Positions 53,501-57,355 of a DNA stretch of 64,000 nucleotides are shown piece by piece. Position 1 is the stretch's first letter. Each line of letters begins with the position of its first letter. This DNA comes from Ascaris suum (taxonomy: Eukaryota > Nematoda > Chromadorea > Rhabditida > Ascarididae). The notes under the pieces are model-generated. The model ran no database searches, was not told where the DNA came from, and worked only from the letters and a program-made list of their open reading frames with translations. A program made the position numbers and the translations under genes. The stretch lies in NCBI GenBank assembly GCA_013433145.1, contig CM024190.1:3100001-3164000 (forward strand), read 5' to 3'.

Positions 53501-54119
53501 ATATTTTATAAAAATGCTTAAAGATGCGAATACCCGAACACAATAAACTACCACAATCTCACTTATGAAAACTCCATACAAAAACTGGCGATCACAACAA
53601 ATGCATTAACCCAACCCCCGCCCCCCCCCTTTCCAAAATATAAACCAACCTGAAGAGGAATGTCGAATTTGCGGAGAGCCGTCTTCTTTAATGGAACATT
53701 CTCCAACTCTACTTGTCCTGAATAAAATGTCACAGAAATAAAATAAAAAAATCGAAGCGACAAGGAAAAATAAAATCACAGATCAACGATACGGCCGGAA
53801 GTTTTGAAACTGCAGTTGAGAAGAAATCATCAGAAACGATAATGGAATGAATTCAGCATAACAGAACTAAAACCCACTTTATGAATACTTTTCATATGAT
53901 TCTCCTCGTATGATAAAATACTCCTCATAGAGTAATTTTCATTAACTTTATAGCTCTAAATAATTTTAGAATCCTTTATAAACGCATATTAGGCAAACAA
54001 CAACAACAAAAGCAAAACATACCTTGAAGAAGAGCAATACTCAGCTGATCCGTGTTCAAATTCTCGAGATACTCACCAACATAGGTGTTCAGCACCCAAG
54101 CCACCAAATTTTCCAGCAT
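205..54119 (-). CDS. VPS13D: VPS13D-like bridge lipid-transfer protein (55-exon gene model; 3' end off the window)
   Basis: VPS13 proteins form long hydrophobic grooves that carry bulk lipid between membranes; VPS13D works at ER contacts with mitochondria and peroxisomes and supports mitochondrial shape and clearance. Seen here: 55 minus-strand exons with GT-AG ends (one possible GC donor), compatible phases throughout and 7,704 coding nt. In order come the chorein N-terminus (residues 1-122), RBG bridge repeats (to about 1900) and six VAB modules (about 1943-2568). I chose VPS13D over VPS13A/B/C because of the [17 protein letters not shown] start, the GWEPLLEPW segment, the AGQFEEHE segment and the [11 protein letters not shown] segment. 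Introns run from 91 to 7,791 nt; apart from the repeats and the nested ORF listed separately I see nothing functional in them. Exons 11, 12 and 35 and the borders of exons 14, 30, 48 and 55 are less certain, and a small exon may be missing between exons 33 and 34. Beyond position 205 the VPS13_C/ATG2-C and PH parts are expected off the window. Confidence 0.95.
328..482 (-). CDS. VPS13D: VPS13D exon 54 (VAB module 6)
   Basis: Encodes [20 protein letters not shown] and [18 protein letters not shown], matching FLRVEITLRGATYRISFSD and PPPFRIDNFSKVPVVF; sixth VAB asparagine (about 2544). TTTGCAG acceptor, ATAG|GTGAGT donor. Confidence 0.95.
1257..1414 (-). CDS. VPS13D: VPS13D exon 53 (VAB)
   Basis: TTTTTTTAG acceptor, CG|GTTGGC donor. 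Encodes [20 protein letters not shown], then [18 protein letters not shown], equivalent to VVFHWPRNDYDQLLCVRLMD and SGGFEVNKNNSFHINM. Confidence 0.94.
1801..1939 (-). CDS. VPS13D: VPS13D exon 52 (VAB module 5)
   Basis: Encodes [20 protein letters not shown] and [19 protein letters not shown], matching IYNIGIDVKKGRGRYIDT and FAPRYLLDNKSSHKLAF; fifth VAB asparagine (about 2438). ATTGAAG acceptor, GAT|GTTTGT donor. Confidence 0.96.
2380..2511 (-). CDS. VPS13D: VPS13D exon 51 (VAB)
   Basis: CTTTGCAG acceptor, CT|GTAGGA donor. Encodes [20 protein letters not shown] and then [12 protein letters not shown], equivalent to CTMRIGRGIHPEG and GVRALKVIQQ. Confidence 0.9.
3204..3358 (-). CDS. VPS13D: VPS13D exon 50 (VAB module 4)
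   Basis: Encodes [17 protein letters not shown] (fourth VAB asparagine, about 2318) and [19 protein letters not shown], closely matching [26 protein letters not shown] acceptor, CA|GTGTGT donor, phase 2. Confidence 0.97.
4017..4155 (-). CDS. VPS13D: VPS13D exon 49 (VAB)
   Basis: Encodes [18 protein letters not shown] and GGAVSLSFW, equivalent to PPGTQNYMVRMRLYD and GSLKIFISAPYW. ATTTGTAG acceptor, TGG|GTAGGC donor. Confidence 0.88.
4671..4774 (-). CDS. VPS13D: VPS13D exon 48 (VAB; 3' border uncertain)
   Basis: TCTTTAAAG acceptor. Encodes [19 protein letters not shown]. The donor AC|GTAGTT gives the phase that exon 49 needs; a GC-type site (AG|GCATGA) 24 nt earlier would also fit. Confidence 0.75.
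5177..5351 (-). CDS. VPS13D: VPS13D exon 47 (VAB module 3)
   Basis: Encodes [20 protein letters not shown], then [20 protein letters not shown] with the third VAB asparagine (about 2203). TTTTTAG acceptor, AGT|GTTGGT donor. Confidence 0.95.
5588..5676 (-). CDS. VPS13D: VPS13D exon 46 (VAB)
   Basis: TTTGTTTCAG acceptor, TG|GTCTTC donor. Encodes [20 protein letters not shown]. Homology is weak, but position and phase on both sides fit the stretch before EHYPEYEML. Confidence 0.75.
5960..5973. repeat. C14 homopolymer
   Basis: Intronic; reads as G14 in the VPS13D transcript. Confidence 0.95.
6438..6550 (-). CDS. VPS13D: VPS13D exon 45 (VAB)
   Basis: Encodes [19 protein letters not shown], equivalent to PAIMPGDSFAVPLHLTSW. 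CTTACAG acceptor, GCG|GTACAT donor. Confidence 0.9.
7240..7393 (-). CDS. VPS13D: VPS13D exon 44 (VAB module 2)
   Basis: Encodes [20 protein letters not shown] and [14 protein letters not shown], with the second VAB asparagine (about 2086). AGTTTAG acceptor, ATCG|GTGGTT donor. Confidence 0.95.
7658..7786 (-). CDS. VPS13D: VPS13D exon 43 (VAB module 1 end)
   Basis: Encodes [20 protein letters not shown], matching LQVRVNGWEQVSPVSVDKVG. GTTGCAG acceptor, TCG|GTAGGC donor. A GTGAGT further on is not used because an in-frame TAG precedes it. Confidence 0.94.
8444..8519. repeat. (TA)38 microsatellite
   Basis: An uninterrupted TA dinucleotide run of about 76 nt inside the intron between exons 42 and 43 of VPS13D; likely length-polymorphic. 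Confidence 0.98.
8733..8934 (-). CDS. VPS13D: VPS13D exon 42 (VAB module 1)
   Basis: Encodes [15 protein letters not shown], with the first conserved VAB asparagine near residue 1960, then [11 protein letters not shown] (vertebrate LTGEEIPFEF). TTATTTCAG acceptor, ATG|GTAAGA donor. Confidence 0.94.
9616..9724 (-). CDS. VPS13D: VPS13D exon 41
   Basis: Encodes [16 protein letters not shown], matching LDINITSVLIDQYVST. GGTTTTAG acceptor, AG|GTATTT donor, phase 2. Confidence 0.94.
10855..11022 (-). CDS. VPS13D: VPS13D exon 40 (GWEPxxEPW)
   Basis: Encodes [18 protein letters not shown], the strongest VPS13D/VPS13 signature in the window (vertebrate DYYNRALSGWEPFIEPW). ATATTCAG acceptor, GCTG|GTATGC donor. 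Confidence 0.96.
11850..11963 (-). CDS. VPS13D: VPS13D exon 39
   Basis: CATTTCAG acceptor, ACGA|GTATTT donor, phase 1 to phase 1. Encodes [20 protein letters not shown] and [14 protein letters not shown], equivalent to VEIKAESVCICFIDD and VPLAELTFSRL. Confidence 0.87.
13827..14028 (-). CDS. VPS13D: VPS13D exon 38
   Basis: AAATTCAG acceptor. Encodes [19 protein letters not shown] and then [13 protein letters not shown]. The donor CTCG|GTTAAT keeps phase with exon 39; an earlier ACG|GTTCGT is possible. In vertebrates a UBA-containing stretch follows here. Confidence 0.82.
15069..15319 (-). CDS. VPS13D: VPS13D exon 37
   Basis: Encodes [19 protein letters not shown] and [15 protein letters not shown], equivalent to LEVKVNVTGTEFVVIEDVS and DTNAIILKGTTVL. 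TTTGCAG acceptor, CAG|GTCTTT donor. Confidence 0.93.
15603..15757 (-). CDS. VPS13D: VPS13D exon 36
   Basis: Encodes [18 protein letters not shown], then [17 protein letters not shown], the conserved 'FTVVLNNLRVFLIFDWLL' motif. GTATTTCAG acceptor, CCTG|GTATCT donor. Confidence 0.93.
17361..17463 (-). CDS. VPS13D: VPS13D exon 35 (borders uncertain)
   Basis: Encodes [16 protein letters not shown], equivalent to GMTNVFSCIFQPAKN. The AAGAAG acceptor is poor. Its end (CC|GTGTAA) was chosen because it is the only phase-2 donor in the open frame, as exon 36 requires. Confidence 0.6.
18530..18692 (-). CDS. VPS13D: VPS13D exon 34
   Basis: Encodes [20 protein letters not shown] and TELFDSRFE, equivalent to LARFDFKKCKLLYESF and MMAFDTRYAG. 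AAATTTTAG acceptor in phase 0. About 15-20 vertebrate residues before this point have no match, so a small exon may be missing between exons 33 and 34. Confidence 0.85.
19720..19886 (-). CDS. VPS13D: VPS13D exon 33
   Basis: Encodes [18 protein letters not shown] and [16 protein letters not shown], matching VPDISIHGNLSSVHCSL and YKLIRGLLENNLGEPI. GGATTTCAG acceptor, TGT|GTTAGT donor. Confidence 0.94.
20823..20954 (-). CDS. VPS13D: VPS13D exon 32
   Basis: TTTTATTTTGCAG acceptor, AGAG|GTTCTT donor. Encodes [20 protein letters not shown] and RNLDGCFSH, equivalent to YFVRQTGGSLLTEPCRLKL and RNLDKEISH. Confidence 0.9.
21786..21980 (-). CDS. VPS13D: VPS13D exon 31
   Basis: Encodes [20 protein letters not shown], equivalent to CLLDCVVVDLQDMDIFAAE. 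GTGCTAG acceptor, GAAG|GTGATT donor, phase 1. Confidence 0.87.
22554..22568. repeat. C15 homopolymer
   Basis: Intronic, between exons 30 and 31. Confidence 0.95.
23124..23322 (-). CDS. VPS13D: VPS13D exon 30
   Basis: Encodes [18 protein letters not shown] and then [14 protein letters not shown], the 'P...L..NLG.L.V.N.F' strand of a bridge repeat. ATTG|GTAAGG donor. The acceptor is CTTAAG|CAG or, 3 nt later, AAGCAG|CCA. Confidence 0.9.
24326..24512 (-). CDS. VPS13D: VPS13D exon 29
   Basis: Encodes [18 protein letters not shown], then [18 protein letters not shown] and FELQDQV, matching YGRPDPLLRREHDIRV, QYVHTQRF and TQLQDVL almost position by position. GATGCAG acceptor, CTG|GTACGT donor. Confidence 0.94.
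25977..26185 (-). CDS. VPS13D: VPS13D exon 28
   Basis: Encodes [20 protein letters not shown], equivalent to 'IGSLSLSDLTCHGEFYRER', then an acidic loop. CTGTTAAG acceptor, AA|GTTGGT donor, phase 2. Confidence 0.9.
27031..27111 (-). CDS. VPS13D: VPS13D exon 27
   Basis: TTTCTTTGAG acceptor, ATG|GTGAAT donor, phase 0. Encodes [18 protein letters not shown], which leads into the [12 protein letters not shown] strand of exon 28. The open frame extends upstream, so the acceptor choice is by phase. Confidence 0.68.
27741..27859 (-). CDS. VPS13D: VPS13D exon 26
   Basis: Encodes [17 protein letters not shown] and [16 protein letters not shown], equivalent to LDLKVHSLSLVLNKT. TTTTGCAG acceptor, CAG|GTATTC donor. 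Confidence 0.87.
28503..28716 (-). CDS. VPS13D: VPS13D exon 25
   Basis: Starts [14 protein letters not shown] and carries [13 protein letters not shown], equivalent to IDVDFNCLDVLI...WVVILDFFGIG. It is continuous with exon 24 despite the 7,791-nt intron. Two GTATGT donors lie 9 nt apart (CGCA| and GGCG|); the downstream one is used here. Confidence 0.93.
30963..30970 (+). promoter_or_regulatory. TATA-like box before the nested peptide ORF
   Basis: TATATAAG, 40 nt before the ATG at 31010. It is consistent with a core promoter inside the host intron, but such AT-rich strings are common here. Confidence 0.3.
31010..31195 (+). CDS. Candidate secreted peptide precursor nested in a VPS13D intron
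   Basis: A 61-codon ORF opposite to VPS13D. Residues 1-28 form a typical signal peptide: a short polar start, the hydrophobic core [13 protein letters not shown], and an SADA-type cleavage site. The rest is short and charged, with an RRR site at 38-40 and an ISGRMR tail containing a Gly-Arg amidation-like signal, so a peptide of about 18 residues starting [10 protein letters not shown] could be released. This layout is that of a neuropeptide or other secreted peptide precursor; I recognise no family. A TATA-like box lies 40 nt upstream, GTTGTTAG precedes the start, and AATAAA lies at 31450. A GTAATT donor overlaps the stop; a 46-nt intron ending TTTTACAG (31192-31237) would change the tail to RMSFITL. 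Confidence 0.45.
   Translation: MMANCFEGLLSLSFIFLLAFLINEQSADASEVELHRRRPHDSDLGSLVNDLRARAISGRMR
31450..31455 (+). terminator. Possible polyadenylation signal of the nested peptide ORF
   Basis: AATAAA about 255 nt after the stop codon; a second copy lies near 31512. Confidence 0.25.
33298..33313. repeat. C16 homopolymer
   Basis: The longest C-run in the window, inside the 7.8-kb intron; further C/T-rich runs follow to 33400. Confidence 0.95.
35620..36130. repeat. Degenerate trinucleotide-rich tract (ACT/ATT type)
   Basis: Imperfect runs of act, att and tac triplets, with CTACTACTGGTACC occurring twice (near 36031 and 36124) and an ACTAGTCACTAGT near 35778. Probably an old, eroded simple repeat. 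Confidence 0.5.
36508..36710 (-). CDS. VPS13D: VPS13D exon 24
   Basis: A basic Ser-rich linker leads to [20 protein letters not shown], the 'LVHINIFLVDKKHPEFSSSY' motif. GTTGCAG acceptor, AAG|GTTGCC donor. Its donor opens the 7.8-kb intron. Confidence 0.92.
36806..36819. repeat. G14 homopolymer
   Basis: The only long run with G on the plus strand, in the intron between exons 23 and 24, within a purine-rich stretch to 36840. Confidence 0.95.
37855..37933 (-). CDS. VPS13D: VPS13D exon 23 (linker)
   Basis: TTTGCAG acceptor, ATGA|GTAAGT donor. Encodes [18 protein letters not shown], a Ser-rich linker without clear homology, placed by its splice signals and phase. Confidence 0.68.
38243..38344 (-). 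CDS. VPS13D: VPS13D exon 22 (bridge repeat)
   Basis: Encodes [19 protein letters not shown], equivalent to IQIALHSLLMEDLLEKNPD. AATTTAG acceptor, ATG|GTAAGA donor, phase 0. Confidence 0.88.
38733..38870 (-). CDS. VPS13D: VPS13D exon 21 (bridge repeat)
   Basis: TTTTTTACAG acceptor, GAG|GTGATT donor. Encodes [14 protein letters not shown] and [20 protein letters not shown], equivalent to 'VSLKFQDFEVEFSKDHPQTL'. Confidence 0.83.
39933..40004 (-). CDS. VPS13D: VPS13D exon 20
   Basis: GTTTCAG acceptor, GAG|GTGAAA donor, phase 0. Encodes [14 protein letters not shown], aligning with QATFCISELQVQL far downstream in the vertebrate protein. Confidence 0.78.
40596..40740 (-). CDS. VPS13D: VPS13D exon 19 (last exon before the missing bridge segment)
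   Basis: Encodes [20 protein letters not shown] and [16 protein letters not shown], equivalent to IIYNPQAIKKVADFFYKG. GTTGCAG acceptor, CAG|GTGCGT donor. In vertebrates about 1,000 further residues of bridge follow this point before the sequence of exons 20-22. Confidence 0.92.
40904..40917. repeat. C14 homopolymer
   Basis: Within a C/T-rich stretch (40890-40920) of the intron between exons 18 and 19. Confidence 0.95.
41262..41274. repeat. C13 homopolymer
   Basis: 42 nt after the end of exon 18 on the minus strand, so G13 lies close to its 5' splice site in the transcript. Confidence 0.95.
41316..41496 (-). CDS. VPS13D: VPS13D exon 18 (linker)
   Basis: Encodes [20 protein letters not shown], then a polar linker ending NPTRRPLF. 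The phase-2 donor CA|GTAATC joins to give PLFQMRYRR, equivalent to PVFEMLYERN. Confidence 0.83.
41999..42173 (-). CDS. VPS13D: VPS13D exon 17 (bridge repeat)
   Basis: Encodes [19 protein letters not shown] and [14 protein letters not shown], matching 'EFSDVKLLAESLPRRNSS' and 'LLSVRLGGLFLRDL'. ATTTGCAG acceptor, TCGA|GTGAGC donor, phase 1. Confidence 0.88.
43162..43289 (-). CDS. VPS13D: VPS13D exon 16 (bridge repeat)
   Basis: Encodes [13 protein letters not shown] then [17 protein letters not shown], the 'VFAKLNLQLQRGTVTLL' strand of a bridge repeat. GTTTAGTTAG acceptor, GAT|GTAAGC donor. Confidence 0.87.
43613..43721 (-). CDS. VPS13D: VPS13D exon 15
   Basis: Encodes [18 protein letters not shown] and ends SDATIQQYL. 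Its phase-1 end fits the next exon to give [12 protein letters not shown], which aligns with QEQWIPEEILGT. GTCAAAG acceptor, TTAG|GTGAAT donor. Confidence 0.72.
44011..44120 (-). CDS. VPS13D: VPS13D exon 14 (acidic linker; 3' border uncertain)
   Basis: Begins GCTTTTAG|GT ([14 protein letters not shown]) and runs to LLKLAEKQ. The most distal usable 5' splice site is a GC donor, CAG|GCAAGC; a GAG|GTGAAT site about 70 nt earlier is an in-frame alternative. No domain is evident. Confidence 0.6.
44591..44711 (-). CDS. VPS13D: VPS13D exon 13 (WxxSWF motif)
   Basis: Encodes [18 protein letters not shown], corresponding to the LQYLQSWFPGW motif that follows the acidic linker in VPS13D. CAACAG acceptor, CAAC|GTAATC donor, phase 1. 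Confidence 0.82.
44982..45020 (-). CDS. VPS13D: VPS13D exon 12 (tentative microexon)
   Basis: 39 nt encoding [13 protein letters not shown] between GCTTTAG and ACC|GTGAGT, phase 0 on both sides. It fits a disordered linker but has no homology support, so it may be optional or spurious. Confidence 0.42.
45919..45981 (-). CDS. VPS13D: VPS13D exon 11 (tentative)
   Basis: TTTTTCAG acceptor, GTG|GTATGC donor, phase 0. Encodes [17 protein letters not shown], resembling the 'ELKILRELVHDRF' helix expected here. It is short and overlaps a 9-bp inverted repeat, so it could be chance. Confidence 0.5.
46963..47202 (-). CDS. VPS13D: VPS13D exon 10 (low-complexity linker)
   Basis: A Ser/Thr/Ala/Pro-rich linker ([18 protein letters not shown]) followed by [18 protein letters not shown], which aligns with the acidic helix after the RAR motif. 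CTTTAAG acceptor, CAT|GTAAGC donor. The linker is worm-specific. Confidence 0.85.
47589..47757 (-). CDS. VPS13D: VPS13D exon 9
   Basis: Encodes [12 protein letters not shown] and [17 protein letters not shown], the conserved 'WW.FA' and 'W.F...RAR' motifs. GTTTTTAG acceptor. The phase-2 junction gives VTVGGNAKEWW. Confidence 0.92.
48502..48644 (-). CDS. VPS13D: VPS13D exon 8
   Basis: Starts [17 protein letters not shown] and ends [19 protein letters not shown], the basic 'RxWRP' stretch. ATTTCAG acceptor, AAA|GTAAGT donor, phase 2. An internal AG|GTATGA is ignored because reading through keeps the homology. Confidence 0.88.
49315..49443 (-). CDS. VPS13D: VPS13D exon 7
   Basis: Encodes [15 protein letters not shown], matching YVLEPVFASALLKRN of the vertebrate protein. 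TTTATAG acceptor, AAG|GTAGGT donor, phase 0. Confidence 0.9.
50027..50155 (-). CDS. VPS13D: VPS13D exon 6
   Basis: Encodes [18 protein letters not shown], the conserved 'L.V.W' strand that follows the RYED motif in all VPS13 proteins. TTCAG acceptor, CAG|GTGAGA donor. Confidence 0.9.
50615..50731 (-). CDS. VPS13D: VPS13D exon 5
   Basis: Carries [11 protein letters not shown], the family hallmark 'NVHIRYED', then [21 protein letters not shown] acceptor, TGG|GTTCGT donor, phase 0. Confidence 0.92.
50936..50948. repeat. C13 homopolymer
   Basis: Intronic, between exons 4 and 5. Confidence 0.95.
51974..52075 (-). CDS. VPS13D: VPS13D exon 4
   Basis: TTTTTTATAG acceptor, CAG|GTTGGT donor. It encodes [18 protein letters not shown], matching the ESYWYSVTASVVTRIVEN region of vertebrate VPS13D. 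The 982-nt intron before it holds no other coding signal. Confidence 0.88.
53058..53258 (-). CDS. VPS13D: VPS13D exon 3 (chorein, first bridge repeat)
   Basis: Begins [20 protein letters not shown] and carries [15 protein letters not shown], then a charged [12 protein letters not shown] helix. TTGCAG acceptor, AAG|GTTTTT donor, phase 0 at both ends. Confidence 0.93.
53650..53717 (-). CDS. VPS13D: VPS13D exon 2 (chorein)
   Basis: TTTATTCAG acceptor and CAG|GTTGGT donor. It encodes [18 protein letters not shown], the VPS13 signature VELENxPLKKxAL at the first beta strands of the groove. Confidence 0.94.
54023..54119 (-). CDS. VPS13D: VPS13D exon 1 (start codon, chorein N-terminus)
   Basis: The ATG at 54119 opens with [17 protein letters not shown], the amphipathic chorein start that anchors the ER end of the bridge. 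It ends CAAG|GTATGT in phase 1. No TTTCAG lies close upstream, so the 5' UTR probably continues to the right. Confidence 0.93.
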
Positions 54120-55520
54120 TTTATTCGGATAGCCGAAAACAGCGATAAGCACAGCCGACTTCTTTGATCACTTCCCGTGTCACTCAGCAGTCGAATTGAA
54201 CTGCTTTCGTTCTGCTAAAATCTTACAAAAACCGCACTGCTTCGAGTTAACGAAAAAACTTGCAACAACAGTTCACTTTCACCTCATAGCATTAACTTTC
54301 CCTGTGAAAAATTCTAAATAACGACTTCTTTTCAAACATGTGCATATCAAATATACCTGCTCAAAGGTCTAAATCTCTAGAAGCGCAAGCATTTTTTTTC
54401 TGGATTAAAATTTATGACGGAAAAGAATTTCCCTCAAGGAACACAGCCTCAACCATTAAAAATGACGCAGCTGGCACAGCACAATCGGAATGTTCTATAT
54501 TGGTGAATTCAGTTAAACCTGTCAGTAAAAAGTGGAACTTTTGGGAAGAGGAATTATTCATCAACAGTGCTGGCGTTCGAGGCGCAAATGTCACAGCACC
54601 TTCCAGTAGAGAATACTGAAAGAGGCTGGAATGCGAAATAACCACAGTGCAAGTGCCGAAGACGTATATGACCAATGCGCGGATAATTGGCGCGAATGGC
54701 CACAGCTAGGTGACCGAAGTGCAAATTACCGGAAACGCTGTTACTGTGTATGCGATAACCTGTGGCATCTAAAATGAATCCAGTGAACCATAAAACGCTG
54801 TTTCGCACTAAATTCTGTTTCATTGCGCCTCAATTATTCACTGCATGTAACTTTCTGCCTATCTCTAAATACCACGCAATCGGCATGAAAACTTTGCGGT
54901 ATCACTATGCTCAAACACCAACGGTATTAATGTGTTTGAAACTCCAAAATGTATATATATAGCAAATACGAAGCCATGTTATTTACCATGGCATAGACCG
55001 CTAAACACGATAACTCCTTGTCCACAAAAAAAAGCGATTATCTGAATTATTGATTAACGGTGATTATCAAGTGCACGGAACCTCACGCCGGTTTGTACTT
55101 CTCACTCAAATGCTTAACAGCGCATATGGAAACCGTTGGTCTCCAGCTCAGGTTTTGCACATCGACAACCTGCAGGTGGAAAGTTAGGAATAGGTGGAGT
55201 TGCTTTCAACCACGTTTAACGCGACAAATCGTACTGATTTACACTTTTGAGAGTGAAAAAAGGCTAGGCGTGCACATCGGATCAGATTTTCAAGGTTCGA
55301 AACTCATGGCGCAAATGACCCGACACGACTGCAATCATCCGAAGATGCGAGAACCTCATGAACGAAGTGGCGATACGTCCCGAACAAATACACCGCGAAG
55401 CGAATATTTGATGAATGAGTTTGTCTAGACTACAACAACAGCCTTGAGACGTCGGTCGAAGAACCGTACAGGTCTGTGAAAGTGAATTCTATGAGCCTAG
55501 GCATAAGTCCCTCACAGTGA

Positions 55521-55863
55521 CCAACGACCACGATTACTCAAAACATTACAGATCTTCTGAAAACAAATCTGGAATCCATGCAATCGTTTGCAGCTAAATT
55601 TGCATCGCCCAAATTCGTCAAGACCCGGTCGGTTGGGCCGAACTTTGAAACCAACGTCGAGCTGGCCAAATTGCAAAAGTTCTAGAAGGATTTGAGCCAG
55701 GAAAAGCTAATTTTAAAAATACGGGAATGCGAAGCGATGGATTTGGCGGCAGAATCTTTTTGGTGCCTTGCAAATTCAGACTGCTGGCTATGAGCGTGCA
55801 TTGTGCGCTGTAGTAGGGTTGCGAGGTAGTCCAAGGGTGCTTTTGCTTCGAAGATTTAGCTGA
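55521..55863 (+). pseudogene. Decayed coding-like ORF of unknown origin
   Basis: One frame reads SFAAKFASPKFVKTRSVG and NVELAKLQKF, then an in-frame TAG at 55683, then DLSQEKLILKIRECEAMDLA. Near 55757 the reading must shift frame to continue QTAGYERALCAVVGLRGS to a TGA at 55861. The composition is protein-like across the breaks, which suggests a broken gene or retrocopy. I do not recognise the family; chance is possible. Confidence 0.3.
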
Positions 55864-57121
55864 TGGTAAGCAAGATGATGTGTCGTGGGAAGAGGTGCAA
55901 GGTGACGAATGGATCGCAAGGTTAGGTGTAAAATGGTCATCGATACGTTGTGGAAACAGGTAAGCCCTAATGGATGATGAGTTTCGGGGTCGGAGATAAT
56001 GCGGTGAAGAAATGGTTGTGAGGTGATTTGGGAAGTGGTAAACAGTAGGTTTTGAGGCGAAGACTGTGAAGATAATTAGGCATGATCAGGTAAATACTAA
56101 TAAATAGGGATTATTGAGCTGGAATTGAATGTGCGGTCAAGCAGTGGACTGTGGACTGAAGTATGAAGTGTTAAACGAGTCGTTTTCGGTTATAAGTTGG
56201 TAAACGGTAGATTGTGGGATTGCATACGAGTGTACACCGCTATTTGCGCTCAAGTCGTTTCCGCCCCGCCACTTGCGCCTTTCATTCCTTATCAACTCGT
56301 TAAGTGCCTATAAGTGGAGAGTGCTGTATCAATGAAGTTTTGCTAATTATTTTGCAGTCACAAAGCAAGGATAAATGGGAGGAATAAGCGTGTTTCTGCT
56401 AGCACACTACCACCGGCAGTTTTTGCCACACAGAAGTGAACGGTTCCCGATGCTTGGAACGCTATTTCTTTGATATCACATTTTGCAAGGAATCTCAATG
56501 ACACTTTCCTATCTCTTCTGGCTCGTTGAAAAATAAATTTCATCGAGCGGAAAGCCAATCGTAAACATGAAGAAATGGAGAGCTGAATCTTTCGACTTCT
56601 TATGTCTTTTCCATCCCCTCCCCCACCGAATGAATTGCTCCGTGAGTATTTTGTTTTCACGCATTCAGTAGAACCTACGATTTCGTTATGACGATTTCTT
56701 TCCCCTCTTATCTTCTACATTCATCTGCGAAGCTCTCTCCCCCTTACGAACATTCACTTTACCTTAAATCTTCGTCATTAATTACGCAAGGTAGACTTCA
56801 AACTGTAGGGCATGAAAATCCTTATTTGACGAACCACCTCCAACCTCCCCCGCCTACTTGATCAGTCAGGACACTACTCACAGTGTTCTTAGCACTCCAG
56901 AATGCTTATACTATGTTTTCATTCGTCGAGAATTTCGCAACAGAAATTGCGAAGGTCTAGGTAACATAGCTTGTGCTCACCCATGTGCCTGCAAAGAAAA
57001 GATCCAGGTAACCCCTGACTATGTCCTTGTTGCGCAAGTGAAACTGAGGGACGAATTTCCTAGTAGAACGAGCAAATCTATAACTGAAAATTGCCACTAA
57101 ACGAACTGATGGAATTTTCAG

Positions 57122-57355
57122 GACGTAGTGTCTTCTGCAGGCAATACGCATTGTCCAACCGTAACAACAATTCAACTTGCAAAAGAGGCGTCAAAAGGAA
57201 ATATCGGCTTGCTTCAACTCTTTGCTTCAAAACTCATCGTAATTCACTTAAAACGTGTGATTCAACAACGCTATAGTGAGGGAACCTTTAAGTCATTAGG
57301 TGAAGTAGATATCGAGTTGAGTGGTGATCCACAAGGTGCTTGGGGTAGACTTTGA
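57122..57355 (+). CDS. Exon-like ORF of unknown function
   Basis: After a good TTTTCAG acceptor the frame stays open for 77 codons to a TGA: TIQLAKEASKGNIGLLQLFA, RVIQQRYSEGTFKSLGEVDI. It could be the last exon of a plus-strand gene, or end at CAAG|GTGCTT. No partner exon is certain (56.86-56.96 kb, MFSFVENFATEIAK before a GTCTAG, is a weak candidate). Family not recognised. Confidence 0.28.
   Translation, partial: DVVSSAGNTHCPTVTTIQLAKEASKGNIGLLQLFASKLIVIHLKRVIQQRYSEGTFKSLGEVDIELSGDPQGAWGRL

Noticed and set aside
54554..54823. Minus ORF GYRIHSNSVSGNLHFGHLA as an upstream VPS13D exon
   Set aside because: VPS13D starts cleanly at 54119 with the canonical chorein N-terminus; no donor joins to it.
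55292..55302. GGTTCGAAACT as a tRNA B box
   Set aside because: No A box or cloverleaf at the right spacing on either strand.
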